Program-made: the position numbers and the translations under genes
In this document: positions 1-10,664 of the stretch, piece by piece
Layout: every line of letters begins with the position of its first letter
How positions within the stretch are numbered: position 1 is the first letter of the stretch
Notes under the pieces: generated by a model
Databases searched by the model: none
Told to the model about the DNA's origin: nothing
Seen by the model: the letters and a program-made list of their open reading frames with translations, nothing else
Assembly: GCA_026225055.1 (NCBI GenBank)
Contig: JAMFSA010000226.1
Coordinates: 31,710-95,709 of the forward strand
DNA length: 64,000 nucleotides
Origin: Mucilaginibacter xinganensis
Lineage (GTDB): Bacteria; Bacteroidota; Bacteroidia; Sphingobacteriales; Sphingobacteriaceae
Direction: 5' to 3'

Positions 1-1
1 G

Positions 2-136
2 TACCGTATAACGCTAAGCTGGTGGATAATGGCGCTGGCAAGTGTTATTACCATACTTATAGCCCTGCTAACGGTTAGTTATCAGGCAATAAAAGCTGCC
101 CTGGCCAACCCGATTAAAAGTTTGCGTTCGGAATAA
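2..136 (+). CDS. C-terminal fragment of an FtsX/MacB-type ABC transporter permease (truncated by window start)
   Basis: Frame 2 reads YRITLSWWIMALASVITILIALLTVSYQAIKAALANPIKSLRSE*, matching the C-terminus of the downstream permeases. Confidence 0.93.
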   Translation, partial: YRITLSWWIMALASVITILIALLTVSYQAIKAALANPIKSLRSE

Positions 137-137
137 T

Positions 138-244
138 GTTCATTGGTTCACTGGTTCATTAGTTCATTGGTCTTAGCACTTTGCTTAGATATTCATTTGA
201 CTACCGCTGCATACTAATGAACCAGTGAACCAGTGAACCAATAA
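138..244. repeat. Spacer I0: inverted octamer repeats (GTTCAYTR)n ... (YARTGAAC)n
   Basis: gttcattggttcactggttcattagttcattggt ... actaatgaaccagtgaaccagtgaaccaataa. Confidence 0.85.
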
Positions 245-255
245 ACGCGAAGCAA

Positions 256-360
256 TGTGTATCATAACCGAACATATAGTGTTTCACTTGCGGACACATG
301 GTATATATTTATCTGTTTTAACTATTTGATTATTAGTTATTTATATTTTGGTATGTAATT
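256..360 (+). promoter_or_regulatory. Putative promoter/operator module, copy 1 of 3
   Basis: gtgtatcataaccgaacatatagtgtttcacttgcggaca plus ttgattattagttatttatattttggtatg; shared with 13165-13264 and 31286-31387 at the same spacing. Confidence 0.6.
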
Positions 361-421
361 GGTCATTATTTATCTTGACCTCCTTTTGTAATTAGTAATT
401 ATTGCACTAACAGCCACTATC

Positions 422-2851
422 ATGATAAAAAACTATATAAAAACAGCTTTTCGCTCCCTTACCAAAAACAAGGGCTTTACCGCTATAAACGTTTTAGGCT
501 TGGCATTGGGCCTTGCCACTTGTTTGTTAATTGTTTTTTATGTTTTTGATGAGGTAAGTTATGACAAGTATAATGTAAACGCCGACAGGATCTTCCGTGT
601 AAACGAAGCTATAAAATTTGGCGGTGCCGATAATAAATATGCTGTAAGCCCTGCGCCTATGGCTGCAGCAATGAAAGCCGATTTCCCTGAGATAGACCAG
701 ATTGCAAGGTTTAGGGATCGTGGTGGTTTCCAGGTTAAAAAAGGGGCGCAGAATATCCAGGAAAACTCCATGATATATGCTGATCCTGAAGTGTTTAAGA
801 TATTTACATTGCCTGCCATAAGTGGCAACCCATATGCCGGGTTAAAAGAGCCACATAGTATTGTAATAACTGAGCGCGCCGCTAAAAAGTACTTTAACAG
901 CACCAATGTGGTAGGGCAAATGATGACCTTTAATGATACCGCCCTTTATAAAATAACTGCTGTAATATATAATGTGCCCAAACAATCGCATTTTAATTAC
1001 GACTTTTTTATCTCCATGTCAACCCTTGCTCAAAGTAAGGATGATTCATGGTTCAGCAGCAATTTTAATACCTATATATTGTTAAGGAAAGGAACTGATT
1101 ATAAAAGCCTTGAAGCAAAATTTGGTCAGTTTTTCAAAACGCATGCTGGCCCGCAATTGCAAAGCATCCTGCATTTAACTTTTGATAAGTTTGAGCAGGG
1201 TGGCAACTTTTTCAGGCTTACGCTTATCCCGCTTACCAAAATTCACCTGCAATCAAACATGGTAGGTGAACTGGGATTGAACAGTGATATACAATACGTA
1301 TATATGTTTTCGGCGATAGCCATATTTATATTGCTGATAGCCTGTGTAAACTTCATGAACCTGTCAACCGCCCGCTCCGCAAACCGCGCACGCGAAGTTG
1401 GAGTAAGAAAAGTGCTGGGTTCTCCACGTAAATACCTGATCTTCCAATTCCTGGCCGAATCAATAATGGTTACGCTGGCTGGAGCAGTAATAGCTGTAAT
1501 TGCTGCGTGGCTCTTATTGCCTTTGTTTAATAATATGGCCGATAAGGAACTAACCATTACCCACCAGATATTAGTGTGGTTAATACCTATCTTGTTACTT
1601 ATTATAGTTTTTATCGGTGTACTGGCAGGGTCATATCCAGCTTTCTTTTTATCAGGCTTTCAGCCGATACAGGTGCTTAAAGGCAAACTGTCAGCAGGCT
1701 TTAAAGGTGGAAATTTACGTAGCTTCCTGGTGGTATTTCAGTTTGCTATTTCCATATTCCTCATTATAGGCACATTGGTTATCTATAACCAGCTGAAGTA
1801 TATCCAGAATAAAGATCTCGGCTTTAACCGCAACCATGTGTTTACGGTTTGGGATGTATATACGCTTGGCAATAAAGCCAGCAGCTTTAAAGAGGAAATA
1901 AAGCAACTACCCGGGGTGCAGAGTGCTACACTAACAGGTGCTTTGCCTACAACTAATTATGCTAATAGTTCAACAGTATTTAAAGGCCCGGTTGCAGATC
2001 AGAAAAATGGCGTGTTGTTAACGGAATGGTATGCTGATGAAGATTATGTGCCAACACTTGGATTGAAAATATTAGCAGGCAGAAATTTTTCGCACCAGAT
2101 GGTAACTGATACAGATGCCGTATTGATCAATGAGGCGGCTGCTAAAATGTTTGGTTATGCCAACCCAATTAATCACGTGATCTATGACCCACAGGATCCC
2201 AAAGCTATGGTGTTAAAGCCGTACCACATTATTGGGGTAATGAAGGATTTTAATTATCAATCGCTAAGAAACAACGTAGGCCCTATGGTACTTTTTAGCG
2301 GGCATGATCTGGGTGGATTAACCGTTCGTTCATCAAATACAGCAAATATCACAGCCTTACTAAGCCAGGTGAAAGCTAAATGGGCGGAGTTTTCCCCTAA
2401 TCAAACGCTGAATTATTCATTTATGGATCAGGATTTTGATAAAATGTATCGCTCGGAGCAACGTGTAGGGGGGATAGCTATCGCGTTTACTTCATTGGCA
2501 ATTATCATCGCCTGTCTCGGGTTATTCGGCCTGGCAGCTTATGCAGCAGAACAGCGTACCAAAGAAATAGGTATCCGCAAGGTACTGGGTGCAAGTATGT
2601 CGACCATAGTGGGGATGTTATCACGTGATTTTATAAAACTGGTGCTCATCTCGATAGTTATAGCCTCGCCATTCGCATGGTATTTCATGAACAGGTGGTT
2701 TTTACAGGGTTTTGCCTACCGCCAGGATATACAATGGTGGGTTTTCGCGCTGGCAGCCGTTGCCGCAATACTTATAGCATTTGTAACTATCAGTTTTCAA
2801 TCAATAAAAGCGGCATTAACAAACCCGGTGAAAAGTTTGAGATCGGAGTAG
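422..2851 (+). CDS. FtsX/MacB-type ABC transporter permease (array member 1)
   Basis: 809 aa; N-terminal MIKNYIKTAFRSLTKNKGFTAINVLGLALGLA; two FtsX halves; KEIGIRKVLGAS; C-terminal NPVKSLRSE. Confidence 0.95.
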   Translation: MIKNYIKTAFRSLTKNKGFTAINVLGLALGLATCLLIVFYVFDEVSYDKYNVNADRIFRVNEAIKFGGADNKYAVSPAPMAAAMKADFPEIDQIARFRDRGGFQVKKGAQNIQENSMIYADPEVFKIFTLPAISGNPYAGLKEPHSIVITERAAKKYFNSTNVVGQMMTFNDTALYKITAVIYNVPKQSHFNYDFFISMSTLAQSKDDSWFSSNFNTYILLRKGTDYKSLEAKFGQFFKTHAGPQLQSILHLTFDKFEQGGNFFRLTLIPLTKIHLQSNMVGELGLNSDIQYVYMFSAIAIFILLIACVNFMNLSTARSANRAREVGVRKVLGSPRKYLIFQFLAESIMVTLAGAVIAVIAAWLLLPLFNNMADKELTITHQILVWLIPILLLIIVFIGVLAGSYPAFFLSGFQPIQVLKGKLSAGFKGGNLRSFLVVFQFAISIFLIIGTLVIYNQLKYIQNKDLGFNRNHVFTVWDVYTLGNKASSFKEEIKQLPGVQSATLTGALPTTNYANSSTVFKGPVADQKNGVLLTEWYADEDYVPTLGLKILAGRNFSHQMVTDTDAVLINEAAAKMFGYANPINHVIYDPQDPKAMVLKPYHIIGVMKDFNYQSLRNNVGPMVLFSGHDLGGLTVRSSNTANITALLSQVKAKWAEFSPNQTLNYSFMDQDFDKMYRSEQRVGGIAIAFTSLAIIIACLGLFGLAAYAAEQRTKEIGIRKVLGASMSTIVGMLSRDFIKLVLISIVIASPFAWYFMNRWFLQGFAYRQDIQWWVFALAAVAAILIAFVTISFQSIKAALTNPVKSLRSE

Positions 2852-2854
2852 GGT

Positions 2855-3006
2855 TGTTCAGTAGTTCACTGGTTCATTAGTTCATTAGTAATGCAGCTGG
2901 CAATACTGATGAATAAACTGAGGACAAGACGAATGAACCAATGAACATTAACATAGGACAAGACCAATGAACCAATGAACTAATGAGCCAATGAACTAAT
3001 GAACCA
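2855..3006. repeat. Spacer I1: octamer inverted repeats, with two ggacaagac(c/g)aatgaac blocks
   Basis: gttcagtagttcactggttcattagttcattagt ... ggacaagaccaatgaaccaatgaactaatgagccaatgaactaatgaacc. Confidence 0.85.
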
Positions 3007-3012
3007 AAATAA

Positions 3013-5403
3013 ATGATAAAGAACTACATAAAGATCGCGTGGCGGAGCTTAACAAAGCAAAAATTGTATAGCCTTATCAATATATCGGGTTTGGCGGTAG
3101 GTTTGGCTGTTTGCATGATGATAATGTTGTATGTAGCCCATGAAATGAGTTACGACCGCTTTCATAAAAATGCAGATCGTATATTTTTGCCGAATGCGCA
3201 CATGAAAATGGGCGATGTTACAACCAGTATGGATTATACCAGCTATGTAACCGGTCCGCTTATCACCCAAAGTCAGCCAACTGTTGAAGAATATATGCGG
3301 ATGCTGACCTATTTCAGGCCGGTGATTGTAAGTGATCCGGCAATGCCATCCAGAAAATTTTCTGAAGATAAACTGCTATTTGCTGATCCCGGATTCTTTA
3401 ATTTCTTTTCCTTTAAACTGATAAATGGTCAGCCTGATGATGTGCTTAAAAAGCCATTTTCGGTAGTTATATCAAGCGATATGGCTAAAAAGTATTTTGG
3501 CAGTTCGGATGCTATTGGCAAAACCATTACTATAAAAACCGACAGTATTTATACCTACCAAGTTACAGGCGTTGCTGAGAGCGCACCTTCAAACTCTACC
3601 ATCCAGTTTAACTTTGTGGTATCAAACTCAAGTTTGCTGGCCATGAAAAACATACCTAATTACATCGGTATGCCAATGGTAGGCCCGGGTTCCTTTAATA
3701 CTTACCTGCTTTTAAAACATGCGTCGGATACCGCTAAATTAAGGCATGGTATGGATCTGATGATGAAAAATAACAAACAATTTTCTTCAGCGAAATTTTC
3801 ACTAACCGCGTTGCCTGCCACCCACCTCAATAGTTTTGGCGATGGCGCAAACCTCAAATATCTTAAAATATTCCCCATCGTAGCTTTGTTAATATTGCTG
3901 CTGGCATTGGTTAATTACATGAGCCTTTCAACAGCACGGGCAACGCTCAGGGCTAAGGAAGTGGGCGTGCGTAAAGTATCCGGCGCGAGCCGTAAAACCA
4001 TAGCCACACAGTTTTATGTAGAGTCGGCATTGTTTACCTGCCTGTCGTTTGGCCTGGGTTATATTTTATGTTATATGTTTAAGCCCTGGTTTTTAAACGT
4101 ATTACAGCTTAAGATTGATAATTCATTTTTATACAGCCCGATAGTTTTGGCGCTGATGTTTGCCTTGCTACTCATAACTGTATTAATAGCAGGCAGCTAT
4201 CCATCACTGGTGTTATCTGCGTTTAAGCCTGTCATCACCTTAAAAGGTAAAATGAGCAAGCAGGCAGGTGGTATTACGGTTCGCAAAGTGTTTACAACGC
4301 TGCAATTTTCCATATCAGTAGGCCTTATTATTTGCGGTATCGTTATCGACCGTCAGCTTTACTTTTTCAGGCATGCCGATATAGGCATTAACCACGATAA
4401 CGTAGTGGATATACCTATTACCAGGAGCTTCGGTGAAAGCTATCCTGCTTTTATAAAAGATGTACAATCACTGGCAGGTATAAGCAGTGTGGCTACCTCA
4501 CAATATGGCATGTTTAAAGGGTTCGATATGTACTCCATAAGTGGCAAACCTAACACCGATGCTGTTATGCTGCCTTCGTTATCGGTAAGCGAACAGTTTA
4601 TACCAACCATGGGTTTAAAATGGGCTATCCCGCCATCAACGGCTACAAGCCTGCTGGGTAAAAATAAAGTGGTGATAAATCAGCTGGCAATTGAAAAACT
4701 GCATCTTCCCGCAAATCCTGTTGGCAGTTACATTCAATCGGGTACACAAAAAGTTGAGGTTGTAGGTGTGGTGAAAAACTTCAATTTCAGTTCGATGGAA
4801 TATGCGCTGGAGCCATTAGGCCTTTTTATAGCGCCCGATACCAGTAAGTTTTGGGCCAGATGGGGTTGTAATTTATCAGTTCGCATTAAGCCGCATACTA
4901 ATTTACCTACGCTACTTGCTGCAATCCAAAATATCTACAAAAAATACGACCAGGAAACACCATTCAGCTATTCATTTATGGATGATGCCTTTAACGCGCA
5001 ATATAAGGCTGAAGACAGGCTGGCATCCATATTCAGCATATTTACCGGTATTACGGTTATACTGGCTACACTGGGATTGTTTGGCCTGGCTGCATTCACC
5101 ATTGAACAACGTACCAAGGAAATAGGTGTACGCAAAATATTAGGTGCAAGCCTTACAGCTATTACCACCCTGCTGTCAAAAGACTTTTTAAAACTGGTAG
5201 TACTGGCAATAATAATTGCTTCGCCAATAGCATGGTGGGCAATGAACAACTGGCTGCAAAACTTTGCTTACCGCATTACCATACACTGGTGGGTATTTGC
5301 CATAGCAGGTTTCATAGCCATATTTACGGCAATTATTACAGTTAGCTACCACGCTATTAAAGCAGCAGTGGCTAACCCGGTTAAAAGCTTACGTTCGGAA
5401 TAG
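3013..5403 (+). CDS. FtsX/MacB-type ABC transporter permease (array member 2)
   Basis: 796 aa, same architecture; ends ANPVKSLRSE. Confidence 0.95.
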   Translation: MIKNYIKIAWRSLTKQKLYSLINISGLAVGLAVCMMIMLYVAHEMSYDRFHKNADRIFLPNAHMKMGDVTTSMDYTSYVTGPLITQSQPTVEEYMRMLTYFRPVIVSDPAMPSRKFSEDKLLFADPGFFNFFSFKLINGQPDDVLKKPFSVVISSDMAKKYFGSSDAIGKTITIKTDSIYTYQVTGVAESAPSNSTIQFNFVVSNSSLLAMKNIPNYIGMPMVGPGSFNTYLLLKHASDTAKLRHGMDLMMKNNKQFSSAKFSLTALPATHLNSFGDGANLKYLKIFPIVALLILLLALVNYMSLSTARATLRAKEVGVRKVSGASRKTIATQFYVESALFTCLSFGLGYILCYMFKPWFLNVLQLKIDNSFLYSPIVLALMFALLLITVLIAGSYPSLVLSAFKPVITLKGKMSKQAGGITVRKVFTTLQFSISVGLIICGIVIDRQLYFFRHADIGINHDNVVDIPITRSFGESYPAFIKDVQSLAGISSVATSQYGMFKGFDMYSISGKPNTDAVMLPSLSVSEQFIPTMGLKWAIPPSTATSLLGKNKVVINQLAIEKLHLPANPVGSYIQSGTQKVEVVGVVKNFNFSSMEYALEPLGLFIAPDTSKFWARWGCNLSVRIKPHTNLPTLLAAIQNIYKKYDQETPFSYSFMDDAFNAQYKAEDRLASIFSIFTGITVILATLGLFGLAAFTIEQRTKEIGVRKILGASLTAITTLLSKDFLKLVVLAIIIASPIAWWAMNNWLQNFAYRITIHWWVFAIAGFIAIFTAIITVSYHAIKAAVANPVKSLRSE

Positions 5404-5406
5404 GGT

Positions 5407-5586
5407 TGTTCATTAGTTCACTGGTTCATTAGTTCATTGGTAATGAAGCGGCGAACGTAGGATAAGTCCAATGCACAAGATATATATCACATAGGACAAG
5501 ACCAATGAACTAATGAACCACTGAACAAATGAACGTTTACGCAGGACAAGACCAATGAACTAGTGAACAAATGAACTAATGAACCA
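5407..5586. repeat. Spacer I2: octamer inverted repeats with duplicated ggacaagaccaatgaac arm
   Basis: gttcattagttcactggttcattagttcattggt ... aggacaagaccaatgaactaatgaaccactgaacaaatgaac (second, similar copy follows). Confidence 0.85.
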
Positions 5587-5592
5587 AAGAAA

Positions 5593-7968
5593 ATGATAAG
5601 AAACTACATAAAAACAGCTTACCGCAGCCTTACCAAAAATAAGGCTTACAGCTTTTTGAATATTTTCGGTTTGGCGATAGGGATTGCCTGTGCCGCGCTC
5701 ATTTTTTTATGGGTGGAGGATGAGGTTAATTACGATGCCGTAAACATTAAAAAAGAAAGGCTGTACATGCTGGAAGAAAACCAGAAGTACGATACCTATG
5801 TGTTTACCGAATCATCAACCCCCGGCCTGATGGGTCCGGCCATGAAGGCCGAACTGCCCGGCGTAGCCAACACCTGCCGCAGTACCGAAGGCGGAACCAC
5901 CTTATTATTCGGCAGTGGCGATAAGGCCGTTTTTGCAACGGGTATATATGCTGAAGCATCACTCTTCAGTATGTTTACACTGCCTTTTGTGCAGGGCAAC
6001 GCGACCTCAGTTTTCTCGCAGGTACATTCAATAGTCATCACTGAAAAAGCAGCTAAAAAGTTTTTTGGAAGCGATAAGGATGTTATAGGCAAAACTATCA
6101 GGGTTGACAATAAACAAGACTACGCCGTAAGCGGTGTTATCAAAGATATTCCGGCAAATTCAAGCATACAGTTTGAGTGGGTAATGCCATTTAAGATCTA
6201 CTTTGATCAAAGTCCGTGGTTAACCAATTGGGGCAATCAATCCGTAACTACTTATGTGGAGTTAAAGCCCGGTGTCGACCCGCAAACAGTAAACAAACAA
6301 CTCTATAGTTACATACAAAAGCGCGTACCAACCGCATTGGGCCATGCCTTTTTATTCAGCATGAATGATTGGCATTTGCGCGATGATTTTAAAGACGGCA
6401 AAATGACCGGCGGCGGGCAGATAGAATATGTGCATCTGTTCATGGTTATCGCATGGATCATCCTGTTTATCGCCTGCATCAACTTCATGAACCTCGCCAC
6501 TGCCCGCAGCGAAAAGCGGGCACGCGAGGTAGGGGTACGTAAAGTATTAGGCGCGGGTAAAAACCTGCTCATCATGCAGTTCATCGGCGAAGCTATTTTT
6601 ATGGCTGTTATAGCTGCACTGGTATCCGTATTCATTGTTATACTTGTTTTACCAGCCTTTAATCTACTGGTGCAAAAGCAGCTTACATTAGGGTTGGGTA
6701 ATCCGCTGCACATTATCTCTTTATTACTTATCACCCTGATATGCGGATTGGTTGCGGGCAGTTATCCATCATTCTACCTGTCGTCGTTTAACCCGGTATC
6801 GGTACTTAAAGGGGTGAAGTTAAAAACAGGTGGCGCGGCATTTATCCGTAAGGGTTTGGTGGTAATGCAGTTCAGCGTTTCCATAGTGCTTATCATCAGT
6901 ACAATAATTGTTTACCAGCAGATTCAGCACGTTAAAAGCAGGCAACTGGGTTTCAATAAAGATAACCTCTTAGAAATTCCTTTGCAGGGCGATATGGGTA
7001 AAAATTTCCAGGTAATAAAACAGGACCTGCTCAATACCAGCTATGTAGCTAACGCCGCGCTTGCTGATCATGCGTTGATCTACGGTGGTAACAATACTTC
7101 CGGACTTACCTGGGATGGCAAACCTGCCGGCTCGAAAGTGCTCATATCGCAACGTTATGTATCGCCCGAGTTTATGGAAACAACAGGCTTAAAGATAGTA
7201 GACGGGAGGGGTTTAACGATTAGTGATACCGCCAGGCCGATCCGCATGATCATCACCCAATCATTGGCAAAGTTAATGGGTAAAGGCAGCGCGATAGGGA
7301 AAAGGATCCACGGGGAGGGTGATACCACATCGGCGGTAGTGGTAGGTGTGGTTAATGATTATGTATATGGCAACATGTATGGTCAGCATCCCGATCCGGT
7401 CATGTTTTTCAGCGCCCCGCCGCAGGATGAAACAGTGATGTATGTGCATGTTAAGCAACAGGCTGATATTGAAAAATCAATAGCCGCAATACAAGGTGTT
7501 TTGAAAAAGGATAACCCTGCATACCCATTCGATTATCGCTTTGTTGACGATCAATTTAACCAGATGTTTTTAACTGAGATGCTGGTAAGTAAGCTATCAA
7601 GGGTATTTGCTACGTTGGCGATCATCATCTCCTGTATGGGCCTGTTTGGTTTAGCCGCTTACACTGCCGAACGCCGTACCAAAGAGATTGGAATCCGCAA
7701 AGTGCTTGGCGCAAGTGTATCAGGAATAGCCGCCCTGCTTTCAAAGGACTTTTTACAACTGGTGATCATATCTTGTGCCGTTTCATTTCCGCTGGCCTAC
7801 TGGGCAATGCAGAACTGGCTGAAAAACTACGAGTATCGTATTGGCATAAACGGGTGGATATTTGTAATTGCAGGTATATCGGCTATAATAATCGCGGTGG
7901 TTACGGTCAGCTTCCAATCAATAAAAGCTGCGGTGGCTAACCCGGTTAAGAGCTTACGCTCGGAATAA
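5593..7968 (+). CDS. FtsX/MacB-type ABC transporter permease (array member 3)
   Basis: 791 aa, same architecture; ends ANPVKSLRSE. Confidence 0.95.
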   Translation: MIRNYIKTAYRSLTKNKAYSFLNIFGLAIGIACAALIFLWVEDEVNYDAVNIKKERLYMLEENQKYDTYVFTESSTPGLMGPAMKAELPGVANTCRSTEGGTTLLFGSGDKAVFATGIYAEASLFSMFTLPFVQGNATSVFSQVHSIVITEKAAKKFFGSDKDVIGKTIRVDNKQDYAVSGVIKDIPANSSIQFEWVMPFKIYFDQSPWLTNWGNQSVTTYVELKPGVDPQTVNKQLYSYIQKRVPTALGHAFLFSMNDWHLRDDFKDGKMTGGGQIEYVHLFMVIAWIILFIACINFMNLATARSEKRAREVGVRKVLGAGKNLLIMQFIGEAIFMAVIAALVSVFIVILVLPAFNLLVQKQLTLGLGNPLHIISLLLITLICGLVAGSYPSFYLSSFNPVSVLKGVKLKTGGAAFIRKGLVVMQFSVSIVLIISTIIVYQQIQHVKSRQLGFNKDNLLEIPLQGDMGKNFQVIKQDLLNTSYVANAALADHALIYGGNNTSGLTWDGKPAGSKVLISQRYVSPEFMETTGLKIVDGRGLTISDTARPIRMIITQSLAKLMGKGSAIGKRIHGEGDTTSAVVVGVVNDYVYGNMYGQHPDPVMFFSAPPQDETVMYVHVKQQADIEKSIAAIQGVLKKDNPAYPFDYRFVDDQFNQMFLTEMLVSKLSRVFATLAIIISCMGLFGLAAYTAERRTKEIGIRKVLGASVSGIAALLSKDFLQLVIISCAVSFPLAYWAMQNWLKNYEYRIGINGWIFVIAGISAIIIAVVTVSFQSIKAAVANPVKSLRSE

Positions 7969-8094
7969 TGTTCATTGGTTCACTGGCTCATTAGAGTTCA
8001 TTAGTAATTAGCAAGCGAACAAAAGAACAGCAACATAAAATAACACACGAAGGACAAGACCAATGAACTAATGAACCAGTGAACAAATGAACGC
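7969..8094. repeat. Spacer I3: octamer inverted repeats
   Basis: tgttcattggttcactggctcattagagttcattagtaattagcaagcgaac ... ggacaagaccaatgaactaatgaaccagtgaacaaatgaac. Confidence 0.83.
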
Positions 8095-8117
8095 TAATAA
8101 GCACAAATGAATTAACC

Positions 8118-10514
8118 ATGATAAGGAATTATATTAAAACAGCTTACCGTTCCCTCTTAAAAAATAAGGGCTTTACGGTATTGAATGTGCTGGGGCTATC
8201 CGTTGGGCTGGCAACCTGCTTGCTGATCGTGTTTTATGTGGTTGATGAGTTCAGTTATGATCGCTATAATACCAATGCCGACAGGATCTACCGCATTACC
8301 GAAAATGCAAGGTTAAACGGCAACGAGGGCTCATACGCCGGGACGGAAAAGCCTTTGATGGATGCTTTAAAAAGCTTCCCGCAGATTGAAAAGATGGCGA
8401 GACTGTTCCCTAAGGAAACGCTGTTTCTCTCTTCTCAAAAGTTTAGCATCAGGAAGGGGAATAATAACATCCAGGAAAAGAATGTAGTTTTTGCCGAATC
8501 AAACCTGTTTGATGTTTTTACTTTACCTATGATTTATGGCAGTCCGTCAACCTCACTAACTGAACCACATTCTGCGGTTATAACCGAGAGCACCGCAAAA
8601 AAATATTTCAGCAAAACCGATGTTGTTGGCCAAACGCTTACCATTAACGATACCAGCGTTTATAAAATTACAGGGGTTATAAAGGATATCCCATCGCAAT
8701 CACATTTTAATTACGATTTCTTTTTATCCTATTCATCACTATTCGAAAGCCATGTTATGAGTTGGGGGTATAGCGGTATACATAACTATGTTTTGCTAAA
8801 ACCCGGCACAAATGTTAAGGCCCTTGAAGCGCAGATCCTGAAAGTAGAGCTCAAAAACTCACCCCCGGTATGGACAACCGGCAGTAATTATCTGAAGATA
8901 GTTTTAACACCACTGCTTGATATTCACCTGAGATCAAACAGTCAGTATGAGCTGATGCAGAATGGTAATATTGAGTACGTATACATCTTTTCGGCAATAG
9001 CCATATTGGTATTGCTGATAGCCTGTGTTAATTTCATGAACCTTTCAACCGCGCGTTCGGCAAACCGGGCCAAAGAGGTAGGGGTACGCAAAGTGCTGGG
9101 TTCGGCGCGTAAATATTTGATCGCCCAATTTTTAACGGAATCTATTTTGGTTACGCTGGTGTCGGCCATTATTGCTGTGGCGCTGGCATGGCTGGCAATG
9201 CCGCTGTTCAACCAAATGGCTGATAAGCATTTGGCATTCACACCCCACACTTTCACCTGGTTATTACCTGCATTGCTGATTATTATACTGGTAATAGGTA
9301 TCCTGGCGGGATCATACCCGGCATTTTTCCTATCGGCCTTTCAGCCAATTGAAGTACTAAAAGGCAAAATAGCTTCAGGATTTAAGGGTGGTTTTCTGCG
9401 GAGTTTTTTAGTGGTCTTTCAGTTTTCGATATCTATATTTCTGATTATCGGTACACTGGTTATTTATAACCAGCTGAACTATATCCATACCAAAAGCCTG
9501 GGCTATAACCGCAGCCAGATGCTGGTGATTAAAAACACCAATGTACTCGGCAAACAGGCAAAAATATTAAAGCAAGAGGTAAAGCAAATGCAGGGCGTTG
9601 CAAGCGCCACCATGACCACTTATTTGCCTACCGGCGATGACCGCAATATAACAGGCTTATTTCCTGAATTACCTATCGATATAAAACACGACCTCCTGGC
9701 TGATTTTTGGCCGGTTGATGAAGATTACATCAACACTTTGAGTATAAAACTGATCTCAGGACGCAACTTCTCCCCTCAATTGGCATCAGATTCGGCAGCT
9801 TTAATTGTTAACGAAGCGTTTGTAAGGAAATTTGGCCAGAAGGATCCGCTCAATAAAACCATCTATCGCGATAGCTTTGGGATACAAGCCTTTCACATAA
9901 TTGGTGTGGTTAAAGATTTTCACTATAGCTCCCTGCGCGACGAGATTAAGCCATTGGCATTGGTTTACAACGAGGATAGGGGAGCAATTACGGCCCGTGT
10001 CAGCACTGCAAACCTGCCTGCATTAATGTCGCAGATTAAGGATAAATGGAAGGATCTGTCGCCAAATAGCCAGTTCACATGGTCGTTTATGGATCAGGAT
10101 TTTGATGCTACCTATCGCTCTGAGCAGCGCATAGGAACTATATTTATATCGTTCACGGCTTTAGCTATAGCAATAGCCTGTTTAGGCTTATTCGGCCTTG
10201 CAGCTTATGCTGCCGAACAGCGTAATAAGGAGATCGGCATCCGCAAGGTATTGGGTGCCAGTGTATCAACCATAGTAAGTATGCTCTCCATGGATTTTAT
10301 AAAGCTGGTAGGTATCGCTATATTGATATCGTCGCCACTGGCCTGGTGGGCTATGAACAAATGGCTGCAGGATTTTGCATACAGAATAAATATACAATGG
10401 TGGATAGTAGCAATTGCAGGCTTTACCGCCATATTCATCGCATTTATAACTATAAGCTTTCAATCTATCCGGGCCGCATTGGCAAATCCGGTTAAAAGCT
10501 TGCGTAGCGAGTAA
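8118..10514 (+). CDS. FtsX/MacB-type ABC transporter permease (array member 4)
   Basis: 798 aa; especially close to member 1; ends ANPVKSLRSE. Confidence 0.95.
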   Translation: MIRNYIKTAYRSLLKNKGFTVLNVLGLSVGLATCLLIVFYVVDEFSYDRYNTNADRIYRITENARLNGNEGSYAGTEKPLMDALKSFPQIEKMARLFPKETLFLSSQKFSIRKGNNNIQEKNVVFAESNLFDVFTLPMIYGSPSTSLTEPHSAVITESTAKKYFSKTDVVGQTLTINDTSVYKITGVIKDIPSQSHFNYDFFLSYSSLFESHVMSWGYSGIHNYVLLKPGTNVKALEAQILKVELKNSPPVWTTGSNYLKIVLTPLLDIHLRSNSQYELMQNGNIEYVYIFSAIAILVLLIACVNFMNLSTARSANRAKEVGVRKVLGSARKYLIAQFLTESILVTLVSAIIAVALAWLAMPLFNQMADKHLAFTPHTFTWLLPALLIIILVIGILAGSYPAFFLSAFQPIEVLKGKIASGFKGGFLRSFLVVFQFSISIFLIIGTLVIYNQLNYIHTKSLGYNRSQMLVIKNTNVLGKQAKILKQEVKQMQGVASATMTTYLPTGDDRNITGLFPELPIDIKHDLLADFWPVDEDYINTLSIKLISGRNFSPQLASDSAALIVNEAFVRKFGQKDPLNKTIYRDSFGIQAFHIIGVVKDFHYSSLRDEIKPLALVYNEDRGAITARVSTANLPALMSQIKDKWKDLSPNSQFTWSFMDQDFDATYRSEQRIGTIFISFTALAIAIACLGLFGLAAYAAEQRNKEIGIRKVLGASVSTIVSMLSMDFIKLVGIAILISSPLAWWAMNKWLQDFAYRINIQWWIVAIAGFTAIFIAFITISFQSIRAALANPVKSLRSE

Positions 10515-10658
10515 TGTTCATTAGTTTATTGGTTCATTAGTTCATTAGTAATGCAGCCGGTGAGACTAATGAATTGATAAACTTGGGTAAGACCAATGAA
10601 TCAGTGAACCAACGTAGGACAAGACCAATGAACTAATGAACCAGTGAACAAATGAACT
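10515..10658. repeat. Spacer I4: octamer inverted repeats
   Basis: tgttcattagtttattggttcattagttcattagt ... ggacaagaccaatgaactaatgaaccagtgaacaaatgaac. Confidence 0.83.
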
Positions 10659-10664
10659 AACGTT

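Noticed and set aside
346-362. Confident sigma-54 promoter call at TTTGGTATGTAATTGG and its two counterparts
   Set aside because: The -24-like TGG is conserved, but the -12 GC is absent at the required spacing in all three copies; reported only as one of two alternatives
2677-2880. Alternate-frame + strand ORFs inside permeases (2677-2880, 4916-5125, 15440-15622, 25833-26096 and similar)
   Set aside because: Fully or largely overlapped by long, clearly homologous ORFs in another frame
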